A stretch of DNA of 64,000 bases from Flavobacteriales bacterium (GTDB lineage Bacteria; Bacteroidota; Bacteroidia; UBA10329). Below are positions 1 through 8,330 of this stretch, in pieces. Under the pieces are notes generated by a model, which was not told the DNA's origin, did not search any database, and saw only the letters and a list, made by a program, of their open reading frames with translations. The stretch is taken from assembly GCA_021739695.1 (NCBI GenBank), contig JAIPBM010000026.1, positions 1 through 64,000 on the forward strand, given 5' to 3'. The first letter of the stretch is position 1; each line of letters begins with the position of its first letter. The position numbers and the translations under genes were made by a program.

Positions 1-117
1 GGCGGTAGCACGCTAGTGTGGCGTGCATGTGTACGGGTAGGCGCTTAGCAGTTTGGCTGTGTATAGAAGGCTGACAACTGTCATTGAGCAACTAGGGACA
101 AACCACGGCACATCGGC

Positions 118-125
118 TAACTTTG
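118..125 (+). promoter_or_regulatory. Predicted -7 box of the carotenoid operon
   Basis: TAACTTTG matches the Bacteroidota consensus TAnnTTTG. It ends only 4 nt before the GTG start of crtI, so transcription probably begins at or next to the start codon. No convincing -33 TTG is visible at the usual distance. Confidence 0.5.
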
Positions 126-129
126 CCGC

Positions 130-1611
130 GTGACAAAGAAAATCAGCATCATAGGCAGTGGTTTTGCAGGATTGGCTTCAGCTGCCTGCTGCGCGCAAAA
201 TGGGCATGATGTGACCATTTACGAGAAGAACCACAGCATTGGCGGTCGCGCCAGACAATATTCGGCAGATGGTTTTGTGTTTGATATGGGACCGAGCTGG
301 TATTGGATGCCAGAAGTGTTTGAGAATTTCTATCAACGTTTCGGTCACACAGCTTCCGATTTCTACCAATTGGATAGACTAAGTCCCTCCTATCGTGTCT
401 ATTTCGGCAAGGACGATTTTGTGGATATCCCTTCTTCACTTGATGAGATCTACGAACTCGTAGAATCCATTGAAAAAGGAGCGGCAGATAAACTCAAGAA
501 ATTCCTGAAGGAAGCACAGTACAAGTACAAGGTTGGCATGGGCGAATTCGTGTTCAAACCAGGGCTTTTCGTGACTGAATTCATGGATCCCCGATTGATG
601 ATGAGTGCATTGCGATTGAACATGTTCCAATCCATCAGCAAGCACATTCGGCAGCATTTCAAGAACCCGAAACTGATTCAGATACTCGAATTCCCAGTGC
701 TATTCCTTGGTGCCAAACCAAGCGAAACGCCTGCCATGTATTCGCTGATGAACTATGCCGATTGGAGTTTAGGAACGTGGTATCCGCAAGGTGGCATGTA
801 CAAGATCATCGAAGCGATGGAAAGCATCTGCCTCGAACAAGGTGTGAAAATTGAAACAGATGCGAACGTGAAGCAGATTCTTACCAAACACGATCGCGTA
901 CGAGGTATCCGTATTCACGACAAAGAAGTTACTTCAGACATTTTGGTGGCCAGTGCCGATTACCACCATGTGGAACAGGATTTGCTCGAAAAGCAATATC
1001 GCAACTACGATGAGAAGTATTGGGACAGCCGTCAACTGTCTCCATCGTGCATGATCTTTTATGTAGGAGTGAAAAAAGAAGTGGCCCACCTACTCCACCA
1101 CACGCTCTTTTTCGATACCGATTTCGACAAGCATTTGGGCGAAATATACGACACGAAAGAATGGCCGAGCAATCCGCTGTTCTACGTTTGCGCACCTTCC
1201 AAAACAGATAAAACGGTTGCGCCAGAAGGCTGCGAAAACCTGTTCATTCTTATCCCGGTTGCGGTAGACCTGAATGATGATGAAAGCACACGCGAGCATT
1301 ATTTCAATCTGGTGATGGATCGGATGGAAGATATCACGGGCGAAAGCATCAAAAAACACGTGGTTTACAAGCGCAGTTATGCACACCGCGATTATATGAC
1401 TGACTACAACGGCTACAAGGGTAATGCCTTCGGATTGGCCAACACCCTACTACAAACGGCTATTTTCAAACCATCATTACGTAACAAACGCCTGAAAAAT
1501 CTTTTCTTTGCAGGACAATTGACCACTCCCGGACCAGGCGTGCCACCATCGCTCATCTCAGGTCAGGTGGTAGCTGCTCAAATTGAGAAAGAGTTTGGTA
1601 AAAAGCGATAA
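130..1611 (+). CDS. crtI: Phytoene desaturase CrtI
   Basis: FAD-dependent desaturase converting phytoene stepwise to lycopene, acting at the membrane. The N-terminus carries the dinucleotide-binding motif GSGFAG (residues 9-14) with the acidic E32-region end of the second strand (IYEKN). The C-terminus has the family signature FFAGQLTTPGPGVPPS. The length of 493 aa is normal for the bacterial CrtI family. The start is GTG at 130; no ATG lies upstream in frame and the FAD motif is at the expected distance. crtB follows after 6 nt, so the two are co-transcribed. The number of desaturation steps cannot be read from sequence; four steps to lycopene is inferred from the downstream cyclase. Confidence 0.95.
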   Translation: MTKKISIIGSGFAGLASAACCAQNGHDVTIYEKNHSIGGRARQYSADGFVFDMGPSWYWMPEVFENFYQRFGHTASDFYQLDRLSPSYRVYFGKDDFVDIPSSLDEIYELVESIEKGAADKLKKFLKEAQYKYKVGMGEFVFKPGLFVTEFMDPRLMMSALRLNMFQSISKHIRQHFKNPKLIQILEFPVLFLGAKPSETPAMYSLMNYADWSLGTWYPQGGMYKIIEAMESICLEQGVKIETDANVKQILTKHDRVRGIRIHDKEVTSDILVASADYHHVEQDLLEKQYRNYDEKYWDSRQLSPSCMIFYVGVKKEVAHLLHHTLFFDTDFDKHLGEIYDTKEWPSNPLFYVCAPSKTDKTVAPEGCENLFILIPVAVDLNDDESTREHYFNLVMDRMEDITGESIKKHVVYKRSYAHRDYMTDYNGYKGNAFGLANTLLQTAIFKPSLRNKRLKNLFFAGQLTTPGPGVPPSLISGQVVAAQIEKEFGKKR

Positions 1612-1617
1612 GGAAAA

Positions 1618-2472
1618 TTGAGCAAGAACGAACCCCAGAAAGTGCTTTTTGACCGTGTGTCTCACCGATGCAGTCGCACGGTTACGAACACCTACAGCAC
1701 TTCTTTTTCGCTTGCCATTCGTTTTCTTCACAAGGATTTTGAAAAACCAATCCATGGTATTTATGGTTTCGTTCGGTTTGCAGATGAGATCGTAGACAGT
1801 TTTCATGACTTTCCGAAAGCGCACCTCTTGGAGCGATTCAAGGAAGAAACCTATCGCGCTATTGACGAGAAAATATCGCTTAATCCAATTCTGAACAGCT
1901 TTCAATTTGTAGTGAATCAGTACGGAATTGACCGCGAATTGATCGACCGTTTCCTTGCAAGTATGGAAATGGACCTACGGAAAGAAGAATATACGCAAGA
2001 GAAATACGAAGAATACATTTTGGGTTCGGCCGAAGTGGTTGGTCTCATGTGTCTCAAAGTTTTCACCGAGGGAGAAGCAGAGATGTATGAAAACCTGAAA
2101 GCCCCGGCCATGAAGTTGGGTTCAGCGTTTCAGAAGATCAATTTCCTACGCGACCTGAAGGCTGATTACAATGAACTGGGCCGTTCTTACTTTCCTGGCA
2201 TCGATGTTTCCAAGTTGGATGACGCAACCAAACAGGCCATTGAAGCTGACATTCAGGCCGATTTTGATGCTGGGTACGAAGGCATTTTGAACTTACCTAA
2301 AAAGGCGCGATTTGGCGTTTACTTGGCATACATCTATTACACAGCCTTGTTCAACAAAATCTCCAAAACGCCTTCGACTCGGATATTGCACGAACGCATC
2401 AGCATATCTAAACCACGAAAGGCATCGTTGTTGTTCGGTTCCTACGTTCGACACAGTTTCAATTTAATTTAA
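1618..2472 (+). CDS. crtB: Phytoene synthase CrtB
   Basis: Squalene/phytoene synthase family enzyme that condenses two geranylgeranyl diphosphates to phytoene. Both aspartate-rich metal-binding motifs are present: DEIVD (D56, D60) and RDLKADY (D179, D183), with the typical ELGRSYFP continuation. The length of 284 aa fits the family. The only reasonable start is TTG at 1618, preceded by AAGGAAAA, which may serve as a ribosome binding site; the first in-frame ATG would delete the first Asp motif. It sits between crtI and a small secreted protein gene in a tight operon. Confidence 0.94.
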   Translation: MSKNEPQKVLFDRVSHRCSRTVTNTYSTSFSLAIRFLHKDFEKPIHGIYGFVRFADEIVDSFHDFPKAHLLERFKEETYRAIDEKISLNPILNSFQFVVNQYGIDRELIDRFLASMEMDLRKEEYTQEKYEEYILGSAEVVGLMCLKVFTEGEAEMYENLKAPAMKLGSAFQKINFLRDLKADYNELGRSYFPGIDVSKLDDATKQAIEADIQADFDAGYEGILNLPKKARFGVYLAYIYYTALFNKISKTPSTRILHERISISKPRKASLLFGSYVRHSFNLI

Positions 2473-2474
2473 TC

Positions 2475-2954
2475 ATGAGAACGCTCCTTATAGCGTTGCT
2501 TCTTCTTTCCATTTCTGCATTTGCGCAGGATGATCTGCTGATGGACATTCGCAAGAATATTGGCGATGTGTTCAAAACAGACACGGTTTGCACGCATTTC
2601 TATGGTTTGTTCGAAAAGGCCGATGTGAGCAAGAGCAACCTCTTACTGGGATACAAAGGCGCTGTAGAGCTTGGAATGGCTCGCCACGATCCGAATGTTT
2701 TTAAAAAAATGGGCTTTTTCGGGGACGGAAAAGACAACTTGGAGAAATCCATTGCCAACGACCCTCAAAACATTGAACTGCGCTTTCTCCGACTGACCAT
2801 TCAAACATACATGCCCGCCTTTTTAGGCTATGGTGGCGATAAGGAAAACGACAAAACCTTTGTGCTCGCTAACCTAGATAAAGCACCGAGCGAAGAATTT
2901 AAAAAACGCGTCCGCGGATTTATTAAACATGCGGAAGAAGAAGGGAAACTTTGA
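2475..2954 (+). CDS. Small secreted protein of the carotenoid operon, function unknown
   Basis: This 159-aa protein starts 2 nt after the crtB stop. It has a clear signal peptide (MRTLLIALLLLSISAFAQ, likely cleaved after AFA) and a helical mature part with no catalytic motif that I recognise. The pattern of repeated alpha-helical stretches (residues 50-110) would be compatible with a TPR-like fold, but this is only an impression. Position inside a crt operon suggests a role tied to pigment or membrane organisation. I do not assign a function. Confidence 0.8.
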   Translation: MRTLLIALLLLSISAFAQDDLLMDIRKNIGDVFKTDTVCTHFYGLFEKADVSKSNLLLGYKGAVELGMARHDPNVFKKMGFFGDGKDNLEKSIANDPQNIELRFLRLTIQTYMPAFLGYGGDKENDKTFVLANLDKAPSEEFKKRVRGFIKHAEEEGKL

Positions 2955-3072
2955 CTTTTTGAATTAGAGCAATATGCGAATTAGCGTAATGGCAGAAATT
3001 GGCTTGCGCGATAATTTGAATTCGTTCATTCGCATATTGCACTCACTAGCATATTAGCTCATCAAATAGAAG
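2955..3072. repeat. Intergenic spacer with dispersed-repeat-like inverted segments
   Basis: The 118-bp spacer contains AATATGCGAATTAGC and, inverted, ATTCGCATATTGC, followed by CTAGCATATTAGCTC. This style of GAATTAGC/CATATTAGC words is typical of non-coding dispersed repeats in this genome type. It could form a loose hairpin inside the crt operon. Confidence 0.4.
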
Positions 3073-3537
3073 ATGCAAATAATCATCAATATACTATGGG
3101 TCGTGGCTGCCTTTTGGGCAATGGAGTTTGTGGCGTGGTTTGCACATAAATACGTGATGCACACCTTTGCTTGGGAACTGCATGTAGACCATCATCAACC
3201 AACGGGCAAGTTCTTTCAGAAAAACGATTGGTTTGCACTCATCTTCGCCATTCCAAGTTGGCTGAATATGATGTTTGGTGTGATGAATGGCTTTGATTTT
3301 CGCTTTTATATCGGACTGGGAATTCTGTTCTACGGCATTGCGTATGTCACCGTTCACGAAGTGATCATTCACAACCGTTGGGGCAATCGCGACAAGATCA
3401 AACATTGGTACTTTCAAGGATTGGCACGCGCACATTTCGCTCATCATAAGCACAAGGAAAAAGAAGATGGCGAATGTTTCGGAATGCTGATCGTTCCTTT
3501 GAATTTTTTTAAGCGACCAGTGAATAGCGACCAGTGA
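3073..3537 (+). CDS. crtZ: Beta-carotene hydroxylase CrtZ
   Basis: Non-heme di-iron hydroxylase of the fatty acid hydroxylase superfamily, expected to add 3- and 3'-hydroxyls to beta-carotene giving zeaxanthin. All four histidine clusters are visible: HKYVMH (H25-H30), HVDHH (H37-H41), HEVIIH (H95-H100) and HFAHH (H121-H125). Hydrophobic segments around residues 1-24 and 55-94 fit an integral membrane enzyme. The length of 154 aa is usual. No ketolase (crtW) is present in the window, so zeaxanthin rather than astaxanthin is the inferred product. Confidence 0.95.
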   Translation: MQIIINILWVVAAFWAMEFVAWFAHKYVMHTFAWELHVDHHQPTGKFFQKNDWFALIFAIPSWLNMMFGVMNGFDFRFYIGLGILFYGIAYVTVHEVIIHNRWGNRDKIKHWYFQGLARAHFAHHKHKEKEDGECFGMLIVPLNFFKRPVNSDQ

Positions 3538-3610
3538 CCAGATCGATCAGCTTGTTTCGTGCTTCGGATTTAGAATTTCGAATTCTTCATTGTTCATTTC
3601 CAATTTATAA

Positions 3611-4297
3611 TTGAACGAAGTGAAGTACACGTATCTGCTCGTAAATCTTTGTTCAGTTGCCGTTCCACTGGCATTCTCGTTCGAAAGCAAATTGCAGTTT
3701 TACAAAAAGTGGAAAGCGCTCTTCCCTGCTCTACTTCTTCCTGCCATTTTCTTTTTGGTTTGGGATAGCATTTTTACCGCTCAAGGCGTTTGGGGATTTA
3801 ACCAACAATACCTCACAGGCATTAAACTTTACAATCTGCCTTTGGAAGAAGTGCTGTTCTTCTTTTGCATACCGTACTGCTGCGTGTTCACCTACGAGGT
3901 TCTGAACCATTTTATAAAGCGCGATGTGCTTGGGAAATATGCCAGACACGGAGCAACCATTCTTGCTTACATGTTGGTTGCTTTGGCATTCAAGTACAGC
4001 GATAAAGCCTACACTTTTTGGACATCGGTGTTCACCCTTGTTTTTCTGTTGGCCCATCTTGTACTGTTGAAGAAACCTTATTGGAGCAGACTGGTCTTTG
4101 CCTATCTCGTTATTCTCATTCCTTTTTTCATCGTCAATGGAATTCTCACAGGAACAGGATTGGAAAATCCGGTCGTGTGGTATAATGATGATGAAAATCT
4201 TGGCATCCGATTGCTGACAATTCCTGTTGAAGATTCCATGTATGGCTTTTTGCTGATTGCTTCGAATATTTCACTTTTTGAATATTTCAAAAGATGA
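3611..4297 (+). CDS. Lycopene cyclase, fused CrtYc/CrtYd membrane type
   Basis: Membrane lycopene cyclase built of two repeated domains, as in fused CrtYcd proteins. The repeated PxEE-like motifs are NLPLEEVLFFF (P77-E80) and IPVEDSMYGF (P205-D208), and six or seven hydrophobic segments are visible. It should convert lycopene to beta-carotene, supplying CrtZ. The start is taken at TTG 3611; a GTG nine bases later is an alternative. Its stop overlaps the ATG of the glycosyltransferase (ATGA), indicating translational coupling. Confidence 0.9.
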   Translation: MNEVKYTYLLVNLCSVAVPLAFSFESKLQFYKKWKALFPALLLPAIFFLVWDSIFTAQGVWGFNQQYLTGIKLYNLPLEEVLFFFCIPYCCVFTYEVLNHFIKRDVLGKYARHGATILAYMLVALAFKYSDKAYTFWTSVFTLVFLLAHLVLLKKPYWSRLVFAYLVILIPFFIVNGILTGTGLENPVVWYNDDENLGIRLLTIPVEDSMYGFLLIASNISLFEYFKR

Positions 4298-5541
4298 AAA
4301 TCGGTCTTCAAACGTGGGGCACCGATGGCGATTTCTTTCCATTCTTAGCATTGGCCGTTGCTTTGAAAGCTGCTGGTCATCAGGTCATCATCGCGTATAC
4401 AAGTATTGATGGAAAGGATTACTCTAATCATCCGCAAACTGAAGGAATTGAACTCATTAAAGCAGATGGCGGTTTACCAAGACCTCAGAATACAAACCCA
4501 TACGCCATAGCCGCAAAACCTGGTTCTTTCAGAGAATACACCAAACTGCTGAAGCTTTTTTTCGATCCATTCTCAGAAGCGATGTACACAGCATCTGAAA
4601 AGCTGTGCATGCAAAGTGATATGGTCATTGGTCATGCTGTTTGCCACACGCTTCTCACTGCCAGTCAAAAGCATAACGTTCCACGTATTTCATTGGTTCT
4701 TACACCGTTGATTGTGAAGTCAAAGTACGTCTCACCCGTTGGGATAAACTTAGGACCAACCATCAACTCCATATTGTGGGCAATTGGTGGATTTGTGGCC
4801 ACTCAAACTTGGTTTAAAACAGCCAATAAGATTCGTGAACGTGAAGGCTTGCCGCGAATCAAAAGCCTCCAAAAAGAGCTCTTCACTTCCGACCTGCTGA
4901 CGATTGTTGCAGCAAGTCAATTCATCACTTCTCGCCCAAAAGACTGGACGGAAAACATCCAAATGACCGGATTCCTGAACCTACCAAATTCGGGTTCTGA
5001 ATGGAGAATACCGGAAGACCTGAAAGACTTTCTAGAAGCAGGTGAACCACCCGTATTCATGACCTTCGGTTCTTGCATGGCATTTGATCTGGAAGCCTCC
5101 ACTAAGCTGCTGATAGAAGCAGCAAAACTTAGCGGCAAACGAACCATCATTCAATCCGATTGGGAACGATTCCCGAAACCAACGAACCCGGAAATTTACT
5201 GCATCGGCAGCGTTCCACATTCAGAGATTTTTCCGTTGTGCTCCGTGATTGTTGATCACGGAGGCGCAGGAACCACGCAGACTTCGCTCTTATCGGGCAA
5301 ACCTTCAGTGGTAGTGGCGCATGGGTTTGATCAATCTTACTGGGGTGATCAACTTGAAAAAGCAGAAGTTGCCGACAAGACACTTTTGAGGCGAAATACA
5401 ACACCGAAAAATCTATCGAAAGCAGTGCTCAAAATCCTGAGTTCAAACAGTTTCGAACTTCGTGCTGCGAATTTGGGAAACAAAATGAAGAACGAAAATG
5501 GTACTCAATCAATAGTAAAATGGATATCAGAACAATCTTAG
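4294..5541 (+). CDS. GT1-family glycosyltransferase, possible zeaxanthin glycosyltransferase (CrtX-like)
   Basis: UGT/MurG-like GT-B fold protein, 415 aa. The N-terminus (MKIGLQTWGTDGDFFPFLAL) has the GxxGDxxP pattern of sterol and carotenoid glycosyltransferases, and the donor-binding region carries HGGAGTT (from H322) followed by GKPSVVVAHGFDQSYWGDQL. Known relatives transfer glucose from UDP-glucose to sterols, macrolides or zeaxanthin. Because it overlaps the lycopene cyclase gene by 4 nt and sits in the crt operon, a hydroxycarotenoid acceptor is the natural inference. Another lipid acceptor cannot be excluded from sequence. Confidence 0.82.
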   Translation: MKIGLQTWGTDGDFFPFLALAVALKAAGHQVIIAYTSIDGKDYSNHPQTEGIELIKADGGLPRPQNTNPYAIAAKPGSFREYTKLLKLFFDPFSEAMYTASEKLCMQSDMVIGHAVCHTLLTASQKHNVPRISLVLTPLIVKSKYVSPVGINLGPTINSILWAIGGFVATQTWFKTANKIREREGLPRIKSLQKELFTSDLLTIVAASQFITSRPKDWTENIQMTGFLNLPNSGSEWRIPEDLKDFLEAGEPPVFMTFGSCMAFDLEASTKLLIEAAKLSGKRTIIQSDWERFPKPTNPEIYCIGSVPHSEIFPLCSVIVDHGGAGTTQTSLLSGKPSVVVAHGFDQSYWGDQLEKAEVADKTLLRRNTTPKNLSKAVLKILSSNSFELRAANLGNKMKNENGTQSIVKWISEQS

Positions 5542-5945
5542 CGGCTGCTTCCTTTCTTCTCCTTTCAACGCTGATAGGATGTGAACAAAAGGAGTGCAAA
5601 AGACAAAAACCACTTAACCCAAATGGGGATAGTGAGTTGGCACTTCTGATGCGCGATATGTTCGAAGAATCGGACAGTTTGAAACAACTGGTTATTGAAG
5701 GCCGTCAGCTATCAGGACTCAAGAAATATAAGGACATACACTCTGCCGTCCCAACAGACGCCACTGTCCGTGGTCCCGTATTCGATGCCTTTGCAAAAAA
5801 CTACATCGAATCCATCAAAGCCTTGGAAGCCGCTGATTCAGTTTCTGTATTCCGCTTTAATAAAATGGTTGATCAGTGCATGAACTGCCACACCGAATTC
5901 TGCCCCGGGCCTAAGAAGAGGATCAAGCAATTGTATATTCAGTAA
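5520..5945 (+). CDS. Lipoprotein with a single CxxCH haem-c motif
   Basis: The 141-aa protein begins with a lipoprotein signal (hydrophobic LLLSTLIG then C21). Its C-terminus has CMNCH (C120, C123, H124), the covalent haem c attachment motif, followed by further Cys and a basic tail. The middle resembles the helical part of small cytochromes. The ATG at 5520 lies 22 nt inside the glycosyltransferase gene, so it is the last gene of the crt operon. A periplasmic monohaem redox protein is inferred; the electron partner is unknown. Confidence 0.78.
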   Translation: MDIRTILAAASFLLLSTLIGCEQKECKRQKPLNPNGDSELALLMRDMFEESDSLKQLVIEGRQLSGLKKYKDIHSAVPTDATVRGPVFDAFAKNYIESIKALEAADSVSVFRFNKMVDQCMNCHTEFCPGPKKRIKQLYIQ

Positions 5946-6223
5946 TTGGCAATTAGGAATTAGGAATGAGGAGTTAGGAATTCGGGGCAGGGCACAAGAA
6001 ACGAAGTGCAGCGTAGCAAAATCTCATACCCAAGGAGATGCGTCCTTCGTCAGCATGACAGACCAGATGGACAAGTTGCAGGAAAGCGGACTGTCATTAA
6101 CCTCATTACTAATAACCCCGATAACCAGTAACAATGTCAGAAGCAGGTTCAATTGTTCGGTTATATGAATAGAATATAAATATTCCGTTACTTTTAACGC
6201 ATTCACCTCCATATCAACCGAAC
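5946..6223. other. Intergenic region with dispersed-repeat-like sequence
   Basis: This 278-bp gap holds a run of GGAATTAG/GGAGTTAG words at 5950-5985 and a segment (about 6020-6065) with GATGCGTCCTTCGTCAGCATGACAG, shown here in part as TCCTTCGTCAGCATGACA, similar in style to the dispersed CGTCATTG elements elsewhere in the window. No gene is seen. The promoter of the next gene should lie in its A/T-rich end. Confidence 0.45.
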
Positions 6224-8248
6224 ATGTTCAGAAGACCGAATGCCTTCATCATTATGTTACTTATTGTCGTGCTTCCAAGCATGATCGGTTGCGAGAAAGA
6301 CGAAGAACCACCTGTCGGTCCAACATCCGACTTCATTGTGTTTGCCAATCAAAGTGGCCAACCGAACGCTACGGCCAATGTGCTTCAGGCTCAGTACACC
6401 GATCCCAATACGGGCGATGTGGTCGATTTTTATGGCAACTACAATTCAAGTGGCATTCCGGATCAGGTGCACACGATACGTGTACAGAGAAGCGGTAGCG
6501 ATACAGTGGTAAATCTGATCATCAACCCTAGCGACAACAGTTTTGACAAGGCCATACTGGAAGTGAACGGAACTCGATTACCGACCATGTTGACCTTTGA
6601 TTATCCGGCTGGTGACACCAGCATGATCATGAGTTTTTACAACATGAACTGGAGTAATGGCAGTAGCGAACTCATCTATTCTGGGGAGTTCTCTATGACC
6701 AACGGTGGTCTGAGCGAGGACCCCATTTATCAGGCACGATTGGCCGAAATTGAGGATGGCGGTTTTGTGGGTCTGCTTGCCGGAGTAGCTACCGGTGTAG
6801 CTGTGGCCGAAGTAGCTGTAGCGGTTGGCGCCATTGGCGGCAGCAGCCTTGTAGGAACTGGTCTGGGAGTTGTGGCTGCTGGCGTGGCCGCTGCCGGTTC
6901 AACAGTGGTATTCGGAATGGCCATAGTTGGCGCAGCACTTTGGGCCATGAACAATGCTAACGCATCTGACCAACTACCGCAGGAAGTACCCTATCCTACA
7001 GGCACGCCTGTACCCAATCCCAATCCTGACCCTGAGCCGGAACTTACCCCCCTGGAAAACCCTTGTCTTACCAATGGTGTGACGCTGATCGTAGGCGTGG
7101 ATCCCGGCAACGAACTGGTTGGCATTGCCTCTGGCGGCACGGGAGGCCCCTATGTCTTTACATGGTCAACGGGAAGCAGCTATACAGAAGCCACCTTCTC
7201 CACCATCATTGTTTCCGAGCCTGGCACCTACAACGTGGGTGTAGTAGATGAGAACGGATGTGCAGCGGTCGGATCCGTGACCGTAGAAGCCGATTGTAGC
7301 GGTAGCGACCTTGCTGTTTCCATTTCGGAGTCGGGCACTACACTTACCGCCAACCCCACTGGCGGTAACGCACCTTACAGCTATCTGTGGAGTACGGGTG
7401 CAACCGGCACCTCCATTACTGCTGTTCCGAACCAAAGTTACAGCGTAACAGTGACCGATGCAGATGGCTGCGATGCATCTGTAAGCTCATCGTTAGGTTG
7501 TAATGGAAGCGACCTTGCTGTTACAGTTTCTGAATCGGGCACTACACTTACGGCCAACCCCACTGGCGGTAGCGCGCCATACAGTTATCTGTGGAGCACG
7601 GGTGCAACCGGCAACTCCATTACCGCTGTTCCCAATCAAAGCTACAGCGTAACCGTTACCGATGCCGATGGTTGCGATGCATCGGCCAGTGCTTCTATCG
7701 GGTGCAACAATTTCAATGTCAACATCCTCTCCAATTTGCATACTTTGTCTGCTTGGATGAATGGAGGCACTCAGCCTTATACCTACCTCTGGAATACAAG
7801 TGAGACATCTTCGTCTATATCGTTTTCAACGGGTGCCTCATACAGCGTTACCGTTACAGATGCCAATGGTTGCACCGCCTATGACAGCATCGTAGCAGGA
7901 ACTTATTTCCCTGCCGAATTGACCTTGTCAACCAACTATCAGACCGATATAACGGTAGTTCCGAGCGGTTCTGAGCAATACACCTATACGTGGTCGGTGC
8001 AGTGCACGGTCGGTGCGAACACTGATATCTTTTATGTCTATGGCCCAACGGTTCAGTTCTTTGACTGCTTCAATTATTTATTCTACACGGATTATTGGCT
8101 CTGCGCAACACATCCTAACGGTCAAAGTGCCATTTACGTCATAAGCTCCAATAGCTTTGTAGTTGGCGAATGGCCCACAGAAATGTATGCCGGTCTAATT
8201 GATGGACCTTACGAGAGTTGCTCGGAAGGATTTGCGGAATATCAATAG
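6224..8248 (+). CDS. Lipoprotein with SprB repeats
   Basis: Surface lipoprotein of 674 aa. The signal ends in a lipobox (LPSMIGC, C23). After an N-terminal domain comes an unusual Ala/Gly/Val-rich hydrophobic stretch (about residues 185-245), then a Pro-rich linker (NPNPDPEPE) and at least four SprB-type repeats with APYSYLWSTGATG and SYSVTVTDADGCDA motifs. Two adjacent repeats are nearly identical with a period of 204 bp. SprB repeats are known from the gliding adhesin SprB of Flavobacterium. An adhesin or cell-surface role is inferred; no T9SS sorting domain is visible, the C-terminus being a separate Cys-containing domain. Confidence 0.85.
   Translation: MFRRPNAFIIMLLIVVLPSMIGCEKDEEPPVGPTSDFIVFANQSGQPNATANVLQAQYTDPNTGDVVDFYGNYNSSGIPDQVHTIRVQRSGSDTVVNLIINPSDNSFDKAILEVNGTRLPTMLTFDYPAGDTSMIMSFYNMNWSNGSSELIYSGEFSMTNGGLSEDPIYQARLAEIEDGGFVGLLAGVATGVAVAEVAVAVGAIGGSSLVGTGLGVVAAGVAAAGSTVVFGMAIVGAALWAMNNANASDQLPQEVPYPTGTPVPNPNPDPEPELTPLENPCLTNGVTLIVGVDPGNELVGIASGGTGGPYVFTWSTGSSYTEATFSTIIVSEPGTYNVGVVDENGCAAVGSVTVEADCSGSDLAVSISESGTTLTANPTGGNAPYSYLWSTGATGTSITAVPNQSYSVTVTDADGCDASVSSSLGCNGSDLAVTVSESGTTLTANPTGGSAPYSYLWSTGATGNSITAVPNQSYSVTVTDADGCDASASASIGCNNFNVNILSNLHTLSAWMNGGTQPYTYLWNTSETSSSISFSTGASYSVTVTDANGCTAYDSIVAGTYFPAELTLSTNYQTDITVVPSGSEQYTYTWSVQCTVGANTDIFYVYGPTVQFFDCFNYLFYTDYWLCATHPNGQSAIYVISSNSFVVGEWPTEMYAGLIDGPYESCSEGFAEYQ
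7301..7708 (+). repeat. Two 204-bp in-frame SprB repeats
   Basis: Units begin at 7301 and 7505 (ggtagcgacc and ggaagcgacc) and encode 68-residue blocks that differ at only a few positions. A weaker third copy follows. The high identity suggests recent duplication. Confidence 0.85.
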
Positions 8249-8278
8249 GGATATCAATCCCTTCTCACTATGGGAATA

Positions 8279-8312
8279 AAAAAGCCCCGAACATTACTGT
8301 TCGAGGCTTTTG
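8279..8312. terminator. Bidirectional intrinsic terminator
   Basis: An inverted repeat with arms AAAGCCCCGAAC and GTTCGAGGCTTT (one bulge) is flanked by A-runs on the left and TTTT on the right. It lies between the convergent SprB lipoprotein and ankyrin genes, and the minus-strand transcript gets six U residues. Confidence 0.8.
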
Positions 8313-8330
8313 AAATTGTGCCATTTGGAT

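Noticed and set aside
1-117. RNA gene or gene fragment upstream of crtI
   Set aside because: I see no tRNA-like fold, conserved rRNA segment or open frame of note in these 117 bp.
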